From positions 1-44,326 of the forward strand of contig DYEP01000186.1 in assembly GCA_020725675.1 (NCBI GenBank): 44,326 nt of DNA, read 5' to 3'. This DNA comes from Symbiobacterium sp. (GTDB lineage Bacteria > Bacillota > Sulfobacillia > DUSP01 > DYEP01). This document shows, piece by piece, positions 23,678-32,277 of the stretch. Under the pieces are notes generated by a model. It did no database searches, was not told the origin of the DNA, and saw nothing but the letters and a program-made list of their open reading frames with translations. The position numbers and the translations under genes were made by a program. Position 1 is the stretch's first letter. The number at the start of each line of letters is the position of its first letter.

Positions 23678-24610
23678 TTGAAGAATCTCCTGAAGGGGAA
23701 GGACGTATTAACCGCGCAGCAATTCTCGAAGGAAGAGATATTGCAGGTCATGGACGTGGCCGCCGATATGGAGAAGGCTGTACGCAAGGGTAAGAACTTG
23801 GACAACATGGAAGGGAAAATTCTGGCGACGCTATTTTTTGAGCCAAGCACCAGGACCAGGCTTTCATTTGAGGCAGCAATGCTGCGTGTTGGCGGGCAGG
23901 TCATCAGTGTGGCAAGCGGTGCCACATCGTCTGCAGCGAAAGGTGAGACCATCGCCGACTCTGTAAAGACTGTGGAAGGCTACGCTGATGTGATAGTGAT
24001 AAGACATCCCCAGGTGGGCTCGGCGCAAGAAGCGGCAGATGCTGCGGATATTCCCGTCATAAACGGGGGCGATGGCACTGGCCAGCACCCCACTCAGGCG
24101 CTTCTTGACGTGTATACAATTACGAAGGAAAAGGGAGGACTTGAGGGGCTCACCGTATGCTTGCTGGGTGACTTGAAGAACGGCAGGACAGTGCACTCGC
24201 TGTCGCATATGCTTGCACTTTTCGGTGCAAGGATTGTACTATGTGCGCCCGAGGTGCTGAAGATGCCCGACTACATAGTAGCAGATCTAAAACAAAGGGG
24301 CGCGGAAGTCCTGGAGATTCCGGACGCTGCTGAAGCCGCACAGCAGAGCGATGTACTGTATGTGACACGGGTGCAAAAGGAGCGCTTCGCATCCGAGGAG
24401 GATTACCTAAAGGTCAAGGGCATTTACGTCATTGACATGAACATGATACGGCAGGCGAAGAAGGGTATTACCATCATGCACCCGCTGCCCAGGGTGGATG
24501 AGATCGCGTATGAAGTGGACTCGTACGAAGGCGCCGCATACTTCAGGCAGGCCCACAACGGATTGCCCGTGCGGATGGCCCTTCTGTCTATGGTGTGTGG
24601 TAGAGTATAA
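23678..24610 (+). CDS. pyrB: Aspartate carbamoyltransferase catalytic subunit
   Basis: 310 residues. The carbamoyl-phosphate motif FFEPSTRTRLSFE, the QHPTQALLD motif and the C-terminal HPLPRVDEI with NGLPVRMALL are the aspartate carbamoyltransferase marks. It joins carbamoyl phosphate and aspartate to give N-carbamoylaspartate in pyrimidine synthesis. The start is debatable: GAGGAGG touches the ATG at 23669 but lies nine bases from the TTG at 23678, which is chosen. No other pyr gene is present, and the neighbours are catabolic. It may therefore serve biosynthesis from a scattered pathway, or run with carbamate kinase in the degradative direction. Confidence 0.9.
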   Translation: MKNLLKGKDVLTAQQFSKEEILQVMDVAADMEKAVRKGKNLDNMEGKILATLFFEPSTRTRLSFEAAMLRVGGQVISVASGATSSAAKGETIADSVKTVEGYADVIVIRHPQVGSAQEAADAADIPVINGGDGTGQHPTQALLDVYTITKEKGGLEGLTVCLLGDLKNGRTVHSLSHMLALFGARIVLCAPEVLKMPDYIVADLKQRGAEVLEIPDAAEAAQQSDVLYVTRVQKERFASEEDYLKVKGIYVIDMNMIRQAKKGITIMHPLPRVDEIAYEVDSYEGAAYFRQAHNGLPVRMALLSMVCGRV

Positions 24611-24638
24611 CAGAGGTTTAGCCACACAGCAGAGACTA

Positions 24639-24669
24639 AGGACGGGTGTCTTTGACTCCCGTCCTTTTT
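24639..24669 (+). terminator. Intrinsic terminator after pyrB
   Basis: AGGACGGG (24639-24646) and CCCGTCCT (24658-24665) form an 8-bp stem with an 11-base loop, ending in a run of five Ts. It closes the pyrB transcript 28 bases after its stop. Confidence 0.92.
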
Positions 24670-24810
24670 GTATCTACGCAATGATTCATGGGAGGAAATC
24701 AGGCACAGGAAGAGAATCTTTTTAATAAGCGAAACGGAGTTTTATTCATCGGAAAGGAAGACAGAAGGGCTCTACGGCAGTGATCCAGCGGAAAGGGTGA
24801 TGGCATAGAT

Positions 24811-25479
24811 ATGTTGGCAAAAGTGGGCTTGATCACGATCGGACAGTCCCCTAGGGAGGACATCGTACCTCACATCACTCGCATTCTCGGACCGGAAATC
24901 GAGGTCAGGGAGGTCGGCGCTTTGGATGACGCATCTCCCGGGGCAGTTGATTACAGGTACAGCGGGGAACAAGGGCCCGTGTACGTCACCCGCTTAAGAG
25001 ATAAAAGCCAGGTGGAAGTGGCAGAATCAACACTCTTACCTTTAATTCGCCGGTGCGTTAGCGAACTCAGAAAAGACGGCATATCGACTTTTGGTCTTTT
25101 GTGTACAGGTGAGTATCCAGACCTGGCGGACATTCCTGGATTGATCAGGCCGTACCCGGTACTACACCGGCTGATAGATGCACTCTTGCCGGCGGGTAGG
25201 CTTGGGGTGGTCGTACCCAGCGTCCGGCAGGTGGAGGAGAAGAAACGCGACTGGGCGTCACCCGGTCGCGAGGTGTGCGTAGCTGTTGCCTCGCCTTACA
25301 GCGCTGAAGACGAGTTGAATGACGCGTGCGCACGTCTAAAAACTTGGGGTTCTCAGCTCGTGGTGCTCGATTGTCTTGGATTTTCGCATGAGCTGAAAAT
25401 GAAAGCACGATTCATGCTCGGTGTGCCCGTTGTGATGGCTGGGTCAGTGCTCGCGTGGACCATGAAAGAGCTTCTTTAG
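24811..25479 (+). CDS. AroM family protein
   Basis: 222 residues. The N-terminal GLITIGQSPREDIVPHI and the later LLCTGEYPDL motif are typical of AroM, a family of uncertain function with similarity to the Asp/Glu/hydantoin racemase fold. Mid and C-terminal segments (LGVVVPSVRQVEEKK, LVVLDCLGFSHELK, GVPVVMAGSVLAW) agree with it, including a Cys in the second half at the position where racemases carry a catalytic cysteine. In this neighbourhood a racemase-like role on an N-carbamoyl or cyclic ureide substrate is possible. The ATG at 24811 follows AAAGGGTG. Confidence 0.82.
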   Translation: MLAKVGLITIGQSPREDIVPHITRILGPEIEVREVGALDDASPGAVDYRYSGEQGPVYVTRLRDKSQVEVAESTLLPLIRRCVSELRKDGISTFGLLCTGEYPDLADIPGLIRPYPVLHRLIDALLPAGRLGVVVPSVRQVEEKKRDWASPGREVCVAVASPYSAEDELNDACARLKTWGSQLVVLDCLGFSHELKMKARFMLGVPVVMAGSVLAWTMKELL

Positions 25480-25598
25480 CAGGAGCAAAATTCTGCAGGT
25501 TCAAAAGAGGAATTTCAATGCACGTGCCGAATATAGTAATTATTCCAACCATAAGAACTGTGTGCCATTATCCGGAACTGAGGTGGGCGAAAGGGCCA

Positions 25599-26372
25599 AT
25601 GCAGGGAATACAGCGGGTTGTATCTGTTCTCAAATTGCTGAGCGATTCTAGCGAAGGACTGGGCGTTACGGAAGTGGCCGACAAGCTGGATCTCCCAAAG
25701 AGCACTGCTTTTCGGATACTGCAGGCGCTTGGCGAATCGCACCTTGTGTATCAGGATGAATCGACGAAGAAATACGGGTTGGGAATGGGGATCCTGGCAC
25801 TGGGAACTAGGCTCTTGAACCGGTTGGATATCCGACCCGTGGCAGAGCCGTACCTGCACCAGCTGAAGGACCTCCTCGGCGAGACGGTATTCTTGAGCCT
25901 GTGGGAAAAGGGTCTGGTCATATGTGTCCATAAGGTCGAGACAGAGAAGAACCTGAGATATTTTGTGGAAGTCGGACGCCCCATGCCGCTTCACTGTACT
26001 GCAGCAGCAAAGGCCATTTTAGCTTATCTGTCGGAGAGCGAGCTTGCACGCGTGATAGAAGACATTAAATTCGAGAGATACAACGCCCGTACATGCACTA
26101 CGCGAGAAGCGTTTATCAAGGAGCTGTTGCTTACTAGAGAGCGAGGCTACTCTGTCTGTGACAGAGAGATGGAACATCTGGTGAAAGCCATCGGCGCGCC
26201 GGTATTCGGTTCGGATGGCAATGTGCTCGGAAGTATTACCGTGCTCGGGCCAGTAGACCGGTTTACTGACGATTTTATGGAAAGAGCCGGAGAGGCTGTG
26301 AAGGCGTGTGCCCGGAGGATTTCGGAGCACATGGGCCCGGGCTATGACAGGCTACACGGGGGAAACCCGTGA
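25599..26372 (+). CDS. IclR-family transcriptional regulator
   Basis: 257 residues from the ATG at 25599, where the family begins (MQGIQRVVSVLKLL). An ATG at 25518 has a better AGAGGA site and would add 27 residues of unusual composition, so the start stays open. A winged helix (VTEVADKLDLPKSTAFRILQALGE) precedes the IclR effector domain with VGRPMPLHCTAAAKAILA and GAPVFGSDGNVLGSITVLGP. IclR proteins respond to small organic acids and usually control neighbouring catabolic genes. The livKHMGF transport operon starts 43 bases downstream and is the likely target. Confidence 0.92.
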   Translation: MQGIQRVVSVLKLLSDSSEGLGVTEVADKLDLPKSTAFRILQALGESHLVYQDESTKKYGLGMGILALGTRLLNRLDIRPVAEPYLHQLKDLLGETVFLSLWEKGLVICVHKVETEKNLRYFVEVGRPMPLHCTAAAKAILAYLSESELARVIEDIKFERYNARTCTTREAFIKELLLTRERGYSVCDREMEHLVKAIGAPVFGSDGNVLGSITVLGPVDRFTDDFMERAGEAVKACARRISEHMGPGYDRLHGGNP

Positions 26373-26415
26373 CATAGCGACTTGAGGCAACAACACCATG
26401 CGGAGGTGGGAAGAA

Positions 26416-27567
26416 ATGGGTAAGGTAGGCAAATTAGTGGCGGCAGCTCTGGTGCTGGTTTTTATTGCATCGTTTGCTGCAGGGTGTTCTTCGCCCAAGA
26501 AAGACCCGATTAAGATCGGGATTGTAGCTCCGCTTTCCGGAGGCGCGGCTATGGTGGGTGACACCCAGGTCAAAGGAGTAGCCCTGGCGATCAAACAGAT
26601 CAACGCCGCAGGGGGCATTCACGGCAGGGAAGTCATATACATCGCGGAGGACGATGAGCAGATTCCTGCCAAGTCAGTAAGCGCAGTAAACAAGCTGGTC
26701 TACAACGATAAGGTGGATGCGGTCATCGGTACGGTGAACAGCTCGGCTACGCTGGCCAACATGGAAGTCACCCGCAAGGCGGGAGTTCCTCAGATTACAC
26801 CAATATCTTCAAACCCGAAGATCACGAAATTAGGGAACGAATGGATTTTCCGACTTCAGGCCTCTGATGAACATCAGGCCAGGGCCATTGTGGACTATGC
26901 GGTCAACGAGCTCAAGATTAAGAAACCCGCGGTAATCTACCAGTCTGACGACTATGGTACAGGCGGCAAGGACGTTATCGTTGACCGGCTGAAGGAGCTG
27001 AACGTAAATCCGGTGGCAGTCGAAGCGTTTGCGCCTGATGCCCAGGACATGACGGGTCAGCTTCTCAAGATCAAGAACGCAGGAGCAGATGGTCTGTTCA
27101 TGTGGACCATGTATGCTCAGGCCGCGCTCATTGCAAGGCAGGCTCGGCAGATAGGGCTAGATGTGCAACTTATGGGAGGAGGCGGGTTGACCAACCCGAA
27201 ACTGGTTGAGCTGGCAGGCGATGCAGCTTATGGCCTCTTGAACACGCAGACGTTCTTCCCGGACAAGGAAGGCGCATCGCCTGAGGCGGCTGCGTTCATC
27301 GATGCATACGAGAAAGAATATGGTATGCTCCCTGACTCAAACGCCGCAATGAGTTACGACTCTATGATGATATTGGCTAAGGCAATGGAAGCTGCAGGTC
27401 CGAGTTTGGACAAAAAGAAGGTACGTGACGCCATCGCCGCGACCCGGGACTACAGAGGAGTCACTGGCGTAATCACCATCGATGAGTACGGCGACGCCAA
27501 CAGAGACATCCTCATCATCAGGGTCAAGGTGGGCGGTGGGTACGAAGTTGTCTGGCCCAAGAGGTAA
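26416..27567 (+). CDS. livK: Branched-chain amino acid-type ABC transporter, substrate-binding lipoprotein
   Basis: 383 residues from the ATG at 26416, with GGAGGTGG upstream. Lipobox SFAAGC anchors it outside the membrane. The periplasmic-binding-protein type I fold is clear: IGIVAPLSGGAAMVGDTQVKG, VNSSATLANMEVTRKAGVPQ and IYQSDDYGTGGKDV. The ligand may be branched-chain or other amino acids, amides or urea-like compounds, because this family is broad. It is the first gene of the transporter operon and should be the most highly expressed, being separated from the permeases by a stable hairpin. Confidence 0.93.
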   Translation: MGKVGKLVAAALVLVFIASFAAGCSSPKKDPIKIGIVAPLSGGAAMVGDTQVKGVALAIKQINAAGGIHGREVIYIAEDDEQIPAKSVSAVNKLVYNDKVDAVIGTVNSSATLANMEVTRKAGVPQITPISSNPKITKLGNEWIFRLQASDEHQARAIVDYAVNELKIKKPAVIYQSDDYGTGGKDVIVDRLKELNVNPVAVEAFAPDAQDMTGQLLKIKNAGADGLFMWTMYAQAALIARQARQIGLDVQLMGGGGLTNPKLVELAGDAAYGLLNTQTFFPDKEGASPEAAAFIDAYEKEYGMLPDSNAAMSYDSMMILAKAMEAAGPSLDKKKVRDAIAATRDYRGVTGVITIDEYGDANRDILIIRVKVGGGYEVVWPKR

Positions 27568-27593
27568 GAGGCAATAAGTATAAGACCCATCTC

Positions 27594-27628
27594 GAGATAA
27601 GCGCGGCGTCAGCTGCCGCGCTTATCTC
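27594..27628 (+). promoter_or_regulatory. Stable hairpin between livK and livH
   Basis: GAGATAAGCGCGGC (27594-27607) and GCCGCGCTTATCTC (27615-27628) are perfect complements: a 14-bp stem with a 7-base loop. No T-run follows. Hairpins placed like this behind a binding-protein gene usually protect the upstream message and lower expression of the permeases. Confidence 0.75.
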
Positions 27629-27647
27629 CAAGACCCGAGGAGGCAAC

Positions 27648-28505
27648 ATGTTTGTCCAACAAGTAATTCAGGGGCTCGCGATAGGGAGTGTGTATGGACT
27701 TATGGCCCTGGGTTACGCGCTGATGTGGCAGGCCTGGGCGGTGCTTGACTTTGCTCGGGGCGAGGCCGCTATGATCGGTGCCTTCTCGATTTTGGTATTT
27801 CATTCGTTTTTCAAGATACCGTTCGTGGCTGCCTTTCCTTTGGCCATAGCAACCAGCGCGATCCTTGGCTATGTGATTCAGTGGCTTGCTTACAGGCCCC
27901 TGATAGGGGGCATACCAATAAACAGGCTCATCGCCACGTTGGGAATGGGAATCTTGCTTCGGAACCTGGCCCGGGTAATTTACGGGGCGGACCCATACCC
28001 GTTTCCCACAGTATTTGGGGACAAACCCGTTTCTATAGGCAATGTGCTTGTGGTACCTCAGAACGTGTGGATTACCGCAATAGGCTTTGCACTAGTAGTA
28101 CTGCTCAGGCTGTTCCTCACCCGCACATACACGGGTAAAGCGATGAGAGCGGCCGCGCAGGACAGGGAAACCGCTGCTCTTATGGGCATCCGGGTGAAGC
28201 AGAGCATGGCATTGACATTTGTGCTTGCGACGTGTCTTGGCGCGATTGCCGGCCTCTTAGTGGCTCCCGTCTATTTCGTCCGGGCAGACATGGGATTGTC
28301 CATCGGCCTTCGAGGCTTTGCATCGGCGGTGCTCGGCGGACTTGACAGCGTAACCGGGGCGATGATAGGAGGACTGCTGCTTGGTGTCACCGAAAACCTG
28401 GCCGCCGGCTATATTTCCTCCGGTTACCAGGCTGCCATTGCATTTTCCATCATGATTCTTATTCTGATTTTCCGTCCCCAGGGCATCATGGGACGGAGAC
28501 TGTAG
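27648..28505 (+). CDS. livH: Branched-chain amino acid-type ABC transporter permease LivH
   Basis: 285 residues, about eight membrane helices. The opening QQVIQGLAIGSVYGLMALGYALMW is the LivH signature, and the EAA-like cytoplasmic loop (AAAQDRETAALMGIRV) contacts the ATPase. It follows the livK hairpin with GAGGAGG before the ATG at 27648. The livM start is 12 bases beyond its stop codon. Confidence 0.94.
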   Translation: MFVQQVIQGLAIGSVYGLMALGYALMWQAWAVLDFARGEAAMIGAFSILVFHSFFKIPFVAAFPLAIATSAILGYVIQWLAYRPLIGGIPINRLIATLGMGILLRNLARVIYGADPYPFPTVFGDKPVSIGNVLVVPQNVWITAIGFALVVLLRLFLTRTYTGKAMRAAAQDRETAALMGIRVKQSMALTFVLATCLGAIAGLLVAPVYFVRADMGLSIGLRGFASAVLGGLDSVTGAMIGGLLLGVTENLAAGYISSGYQAAIAFSIMILILIFRPQGIMGRRL

Positions 28506-28517
28506 GAGGTGAAGGAC

Positions 28518-29507
28518 ATGAAAAACCTCTATAGGAAGTACAGGACGGTAGCATTGCTTCTGTTGGCATACGCCGTTCCTGTGCTCACACGTGATCCGTA
28601 TGTCCTCCACCTGGCAAACATGGCCTGCATTTTCGCCATACTGACGCTATCTCTTAATATTCTCACGGGCTTCACAGGGCAGTTCTCAGTCGGCCATGCC
28701 GCTTTTTACGGGATAGGCGCATACACCTCCAGCCTGCTGGCTGTCAAGGCAGGGGCGCCGGTGTGGCTTGGATTCCTGGCCGCCCCGGTGGTTGCCGCTG
28801 TATTTGGCATACTGCTTGGACTGCCCACGTTGAGACTCAGGGGATTCTACCTCGGAGTGGTCACGCTCGGGTTTGGAGAAATCATGTACCAGGTATTTGT
28901 GAACTGGATATCGCTTACGAACGGCCCTAAGGGGTTGACCGGGGTGCCCGCACCGCGCATCGGTTCAATCGTGCTGGATACCTACGGCAGCTACTATTTT
29001 CTTTCTATCACGCTACTTGTGCTTACCATTGTCGTTGCGTACAGGCTGCTTTATTCTCGTGTAGGCAGGGCGCTGCTGGCTATTAGGGAGAACGAGACGG
29101 CTGCGGAAGCTATGGGGATTAACTCCACGTACTACAAGGTGATGGCATTTTGCGTCAGCGCCGCGCTGGCAGGTATGGCGGGAGCGCTGTATGCTCATGA
29201 GATCATGTTCGTCAGCCCCGAGTCTTTCGTGAATGCCGAGTCCGTGTCTATACTCAGTATGATGGTAGTGGGGGGCATAGGCAGCATCCCTGGATCCGTA
29301 GTGGGGGCTATCACTCTGACTCTCGTACCCGAGTATCTCAGGTCATTCGGAGACCTGAGGCTGGTGGTTTACGGCCTGGCCATCGTGCTCATGGTAATCT
29401 ACTCTCCCCAGGGTATCGGTGGTTGGATCACCAGAGTAGATCAGTATTTGTCGGGAACTGCAATCAGGAAACCGGTAAGAGGAGGTGTGGAACGTGGCGC
29501 TGCTTGA
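28518..29507 (+). CDS. livM: Branched-chain amino acid-type ABC transporter permease LivM
   Basis: 329 residues from the ATG at 28518, six bases after AGGAGGTG. Diagnostic stretches are LTLSLNILTGFTGQFSVGHAAFYGIGAYTS and the ATPase-contact loop AIRENETAAEAMGIN. It forms the heterodimeric channel with LivH. Its last 14 bases overlap the livG start. Confidence 0.94.
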   Translation: MKNLYRKYRTVALLLLAYAVPVLTRDPYVLHLANMACIFAILTLSLNILTGFTGQFSVGHAAFYGIGAYTSSLLAVKAGAPVWLGFLAAPVVAAVFGILLGLPTLRLRGFYLGVVTLGFGEIMYQVFVNWISLTNGPKGLTGVPAPRIGSIVLDTYGSYYFLSITLLVLTIVVAYRLLYSRVGRALLAIRENETAAEAMGINSTYYKVMAFCVSAALAGMAGALYAHEIMFVSPESFVNAESVSILSMMVVGGIGSIPGSVVGAITLTLVPEYLRSFGDLRLVVYGLAIVLMVIYSPQGIGGWITRVDQYLSGTAIRKPVRGGVERGAA

Positions 29508-30255
29508 GACTCAAGGCCTGTCCATATCCTTTGGAGGAGTGCACGCTGTCCAAGGGGTAGACCTCCAGGTCGAAAAGGGCGAGATCTTTACTATCATCGG
29601 TCCCAACGGAGCCGGAAAGACCACGTTCTTCAATCTCGTCACCGGATATTACAAGGCAAACAGCGGACGGGTGATTTTCAAGGGCGATGACATTACGCAT
29701 CTTGCCCCATACCACAGAACGAAAAAAGGCATAGGAAGGTCGTTTCAGGTCCTCATGCTGTTTCGCGACATGACTGTGTTAGACAATGCAATGGTTGGCT
29801 TGCACTGCAGGCTCAAGTCCAATCTTGCTGGCGCGCTACTTCGAACTTCCGCGACCGTCAGAGAGGAAGCGGAGGGACGAGAGAAAGTTCGGCAGCTGCT
29901 GCACTTCGTCGGTCTTGACGGAAAAGAACACGAGATGGCAAAGAACCTATCGTACGGGCAGCAGAAACGGCTTGACATAGCGCGCGCCCTGGCCACCGAC
30001 CCGGAGATCCTGCTGCTTGATGAACCCGCGGCTGGTCTTAACACGCAGGACCTGGCAAGCCTTACAGACATGATACAGCGCATTCGGGACAGAGGTATTA
30101 CCGTCCTGCTTATCGAGCACAAGATGGATCTGGTGATGAGCATATCAGATCGTATCATGGTCTTAAACTTCGGCAAGAAGATTGCCGAGGGCACGCCGGA
30201 CGAGGTCAGGCAGAACGAAGCGGTAATAGAGGCCTACCTCGGAAAGGAGGAATAA
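29494..30255 (+). CDS. livG: ABC transporter ATP-binding protein LivG
   Basis: 253 residues from the GTG at 29494, six bases after GGAGGTG. Walker A GPNGAGKTT, signature LSYGQQKRLDIARAL (the LivG form), Walker B LLLDEPAAGL and the switch His (LLIEHKMD) are present. It pairs with LivF to power uptake. It overlaps livM by 14 bases, consistent with coupled translation. Confidence 0.95.
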   Translation: MALLETQGLSISFGGVHAVQGVDLQVEKGEIFTIIGPNGAGKTTFFNLVTGYYKANSGRVIFKGDDITHLAPYHRTKKGIGRSFQVLMLFRDMTVLDNAMVGLHCRLKSNLAGALLRTSATVREEAEGREKVRQLLHFVGLDGKEHEMAKNLSYGQQKRLDIARALATDPEILLLDEPAAGLNTQDLASLTDMIQRIRDRGITVLLIEHKMDLVMSISDRIMVLNFGKKIAEGTPDEVRQNEAVIEAYLGKEE

Positions 30256-30258
30256 CGG

Positions 30259-30993
30259 TTGCTCGAGCTTAAGAACGTACACACCTTCTATGGTGTGGTG
30301 GAGGCTTTGCGGGGCATCTCGCTCACCGTGAATGAGGGTGAGATCGTCACCCTGATCGGTGCCAACGGGGCCGGAAAGACCACCACGCTCAAGACCATTA
30401 CCTCCTCGGTCAGGGCAGCCTCCGGCGAGATCCACTTTGACGGCAAGAGAATCGACAGGCTTCCTGAAGACGAGATAGTGAAGATGGGAATATCGCTGGT
30501 ACCGGAAGGCAGGCGGGTGTTTCCCCGCATGACAGTTCTTGAGAACCTGGAGATGGGCGCATACGTCCGAAGGTTTGACCGGGCAGGTATTTTGGCTGAT
30601 TTGAAGAAGATGTATGCATTGTTTCCCAGGTTGGAGGAGAGAAAGAACCAGCGCGCGGAAACGCTTTCAGGAGGCGAACAGCAGATGCTGGCTATTGCGC
30701 GCGCTCTCATGTCACGACCGCGGCTTCTTATGCTTGATGAGCCCTCCATGGGGCTTGCACCGTTAGTCGTAAAAGGGATTTTCGATATCATCAAAGAGAT
30801 TAATGAAGCGGGTACGACGGTGCTGCTTGTCGAGCAGAATGCCCGAATGGCGTTGAAGGCCGCGAACCGTGGCTACGTCATCAGGACGGGGGAGATTGTC
30901 AAGGAAGGCGACGCAAAAAGCCTCACTGAGGATCCAGCAATCCGTGCGGCTTACCTGGGGGAAAAGGTATATGGTAAAGGTGAAGCACAGTAG
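30259..30993 (+). CDS. livF: ABC transporter ATP-binding protein LivF
   Basis: 244 residues from the TTG at 30259, six bases after AAAGGAGGAA. Walker A GANGAGKTTT, signature LSGGEQQMLAIARALM, Walker B LLMLDEPSMGLAP and the LLVEQNARMAL switch are intact. It is the last gene of livKHMGF. A small hairpin (GCAGT...ACTGC, 31019-31032) downstream could be a weak terminator. Confidence 0.95.
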   Translation: MLELKNVHTFYGVVEALRGISLTVNEGEIVTLIGANGAGKTTTLKTITSSVRAASGEIHFDGKRIDRLPEDEIVKMGISLVPEGRRVFPRMTVLENLEMGAYVRRFDRAGILADLKKMYALFPRLEERKNQRAETLSGGEQQMLAIARALMSRPRLLMLDEPSMGLAPLVVKGIFDIIKEINEAGTTVLLVEQNARMALKAANRGYVIRTGEIVKEGDAKSLTEDPAIRAAYLGEKVYGKGEAQ

Positions 30994-31018
30994 TTAAGAG
31001 CGCACTGGGAGGTGGGAT

Positions 31019-31081
31019 GCAGTCATAACTGCTTTGTGACGTGTGAAAAGACCATAGGGCTGACATTGTGTATGCGTCACA
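31019..31081 (+). other. Structured spacer between livF and carbamate kinase
   Basis: In this 223-base gene-free gap, GCAGT/ACTGC (31019-31023 with 31028-31032) forms a short hairpin followed by TTT. TGTGACG (31035-31041) and CGTCACA (31075-31081) are perfect complements 33 bases apart, and CTTAG...CTAAG forms another stem near 31134-31152. It may hold a weak terminator, a promoter for arcC or a leader RNA. No known riboswitch core was recognised. Confidence 0.35.
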
Positions 31082-31216
31082 GGTGCAGTGTACCCAATGG
31101 GGCCACAGGACGCAAATAACCGGTTAGTTAGAGCTTAGGCAAATATGCTAAGAGAACTATCAAGTATCGCAGTGTGAGATGCCAAAACTGCCAAGTTACA
31201 AGAAGGAGTGTTGGAA

Positions 31217-32161
31217 TTGGGAAGGCAAAAGACCATCGTCGTAGCCCTAGGAGGCAATGCTATTCTTCAGCCGGGCCAGAAGGGGACCGCTGAGGAACAG
31301 CTCCGAAACGTGGACGCAACTGCAAAACAGATCGCCCAACTCATAGCAAGCGGGTACCGCGTGGTTATCACTCACGGGAACGGGCCTCAAGTAGGAAACC
31401 TGCTTATTCAACACGAAGCGGGGTCCTCTCAGGTGCCTGCTTTGCCGCTTGATGTATGCGGAGCCCAATCGCAGGGACAAATAGGGTATATGATGCAGCA
31501 GTGCCTGGGTAAACGACTGAAGGAAATGGGAATCGAAAAGCCGGTTGTCACTGTTGTTACCCAGATGATCGTCAGTAAGGACGACCCGGCATTCGCAAAG
31601 CCATCAAAGCCCGTCGGCCCCTTCTACACAGAAGAACAGGCGAGGTTGCGCATGGAACAAAAAGGCGAGACTTGGGTGGAAGACGCTGGCAGGGGCTGGC
31701 GCAAAGTGGTGCCATCTCCTGACCCCATAAGCATGGTAGAGAAAGAGGCTATCTTGGCCCTGGTTGAAAGCGGAGTAGTAGTCATCGCCAACGGCGGAGG
31801 CGGTATCCCCGTGGTCCAGAAAGATGGCTACTACGAGGGGGTTGAAGCCGTTATCGACAAGGACCTGGGCGGGCAGCGCCTTGCCATGGATGTAGGGGCA
31901 GATATGTTTGTCATCCTCACTGATGTGGATAAAGTAGCTTTGCACTACAAAACTCCGGAGCAAGTGAACCTCGACCAGATGACGCTGGCGGAGGTAGAGA
32001 AATATCAAAAGGAAGGCCATTTCAAGGCCGGCAGCATGGGTCCCAAGGTGGAGGCGTGCCGAAGGTTTGTGGCTGCGGGCGGAGAGGTGGCGATTATTGC
32101 CTCACTCGATACTGCAATTGATGCGATTAACGGAAGAGCTGGAACCAGGATAGTCAGATAA
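31217..32161 (+). CDS. arcC: Carbamate kinase
   Basis: 314 residues. The family marks [40 protein letters not shown] and [10 protein letters not shown] are intact. The catabolic direction is carbamoyl phosphate + ADP giving ATP, ammonia and CO2. TTG at 31217 is the likely start, eight bases after AGAAGGAG; GTG at 31208 and TTG at 31211 are too close to the site. Neither arginine deiminase nor ornithine carbamoyltransferase is nearby. The nearest source of carbamoyl phosphate in the window is the pyrB product 6 kb upstream, or a ureide route. Confidence 0.94.
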   Translation: MGRQKTIVVALGGNAILQPGQKGTAEEQLRNVDATAKQIAQLIASGYRVVITHGNGPQVGNLLIQHEAGSSQVPALPLDVCGAQSQGQIGYMMQQCLGKRLKEMGIEKPVVTVVTQMIVSKDDPAFAKPSKPVGPFYTEEQARLRMEQKGETWVEDAGRGWRKVVPSPDPISMVEKEAILALVESGVVVIANGGGGIPVVQKDGYYEGVEAVIDKDLGGQRLAMDVGADMFVILTDVDKVALHYKTPEQVNLDQMTLAEVEKYQKEGHFKAGSMGPKVEACRRFVAAGGEVAIIASLDTAIDAINGRAGTRIVR

Positions 32162-32277
32162 TGAAAGGGAGGAGGGGCGCTGGGAATGCGTCCCTTCTTC
32201 AGATTCGTCTTTGGCCCTTAATTTACATAGACAATCAGCGTGTCAGCAAGGCCTGGCGCCGGAAGGAGCGGTCGACG

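Noticed and set aside
23678-24610. pyrB as ornithine or a knotted (YgeW-type) carbamoyltransferase
   Set aside because: QHPTQALLD, HPLPRVDEI and NGLPVRMALL are the aspartate carbamoyltransferase forms. Other substrates were not supported.
32161-32277. Hydantoinase start at 32161, overlapping the arcC stop
   Set aside because: The 39 added residues are unlike the family, and a good ribosome site precedes the ATG at 32278.
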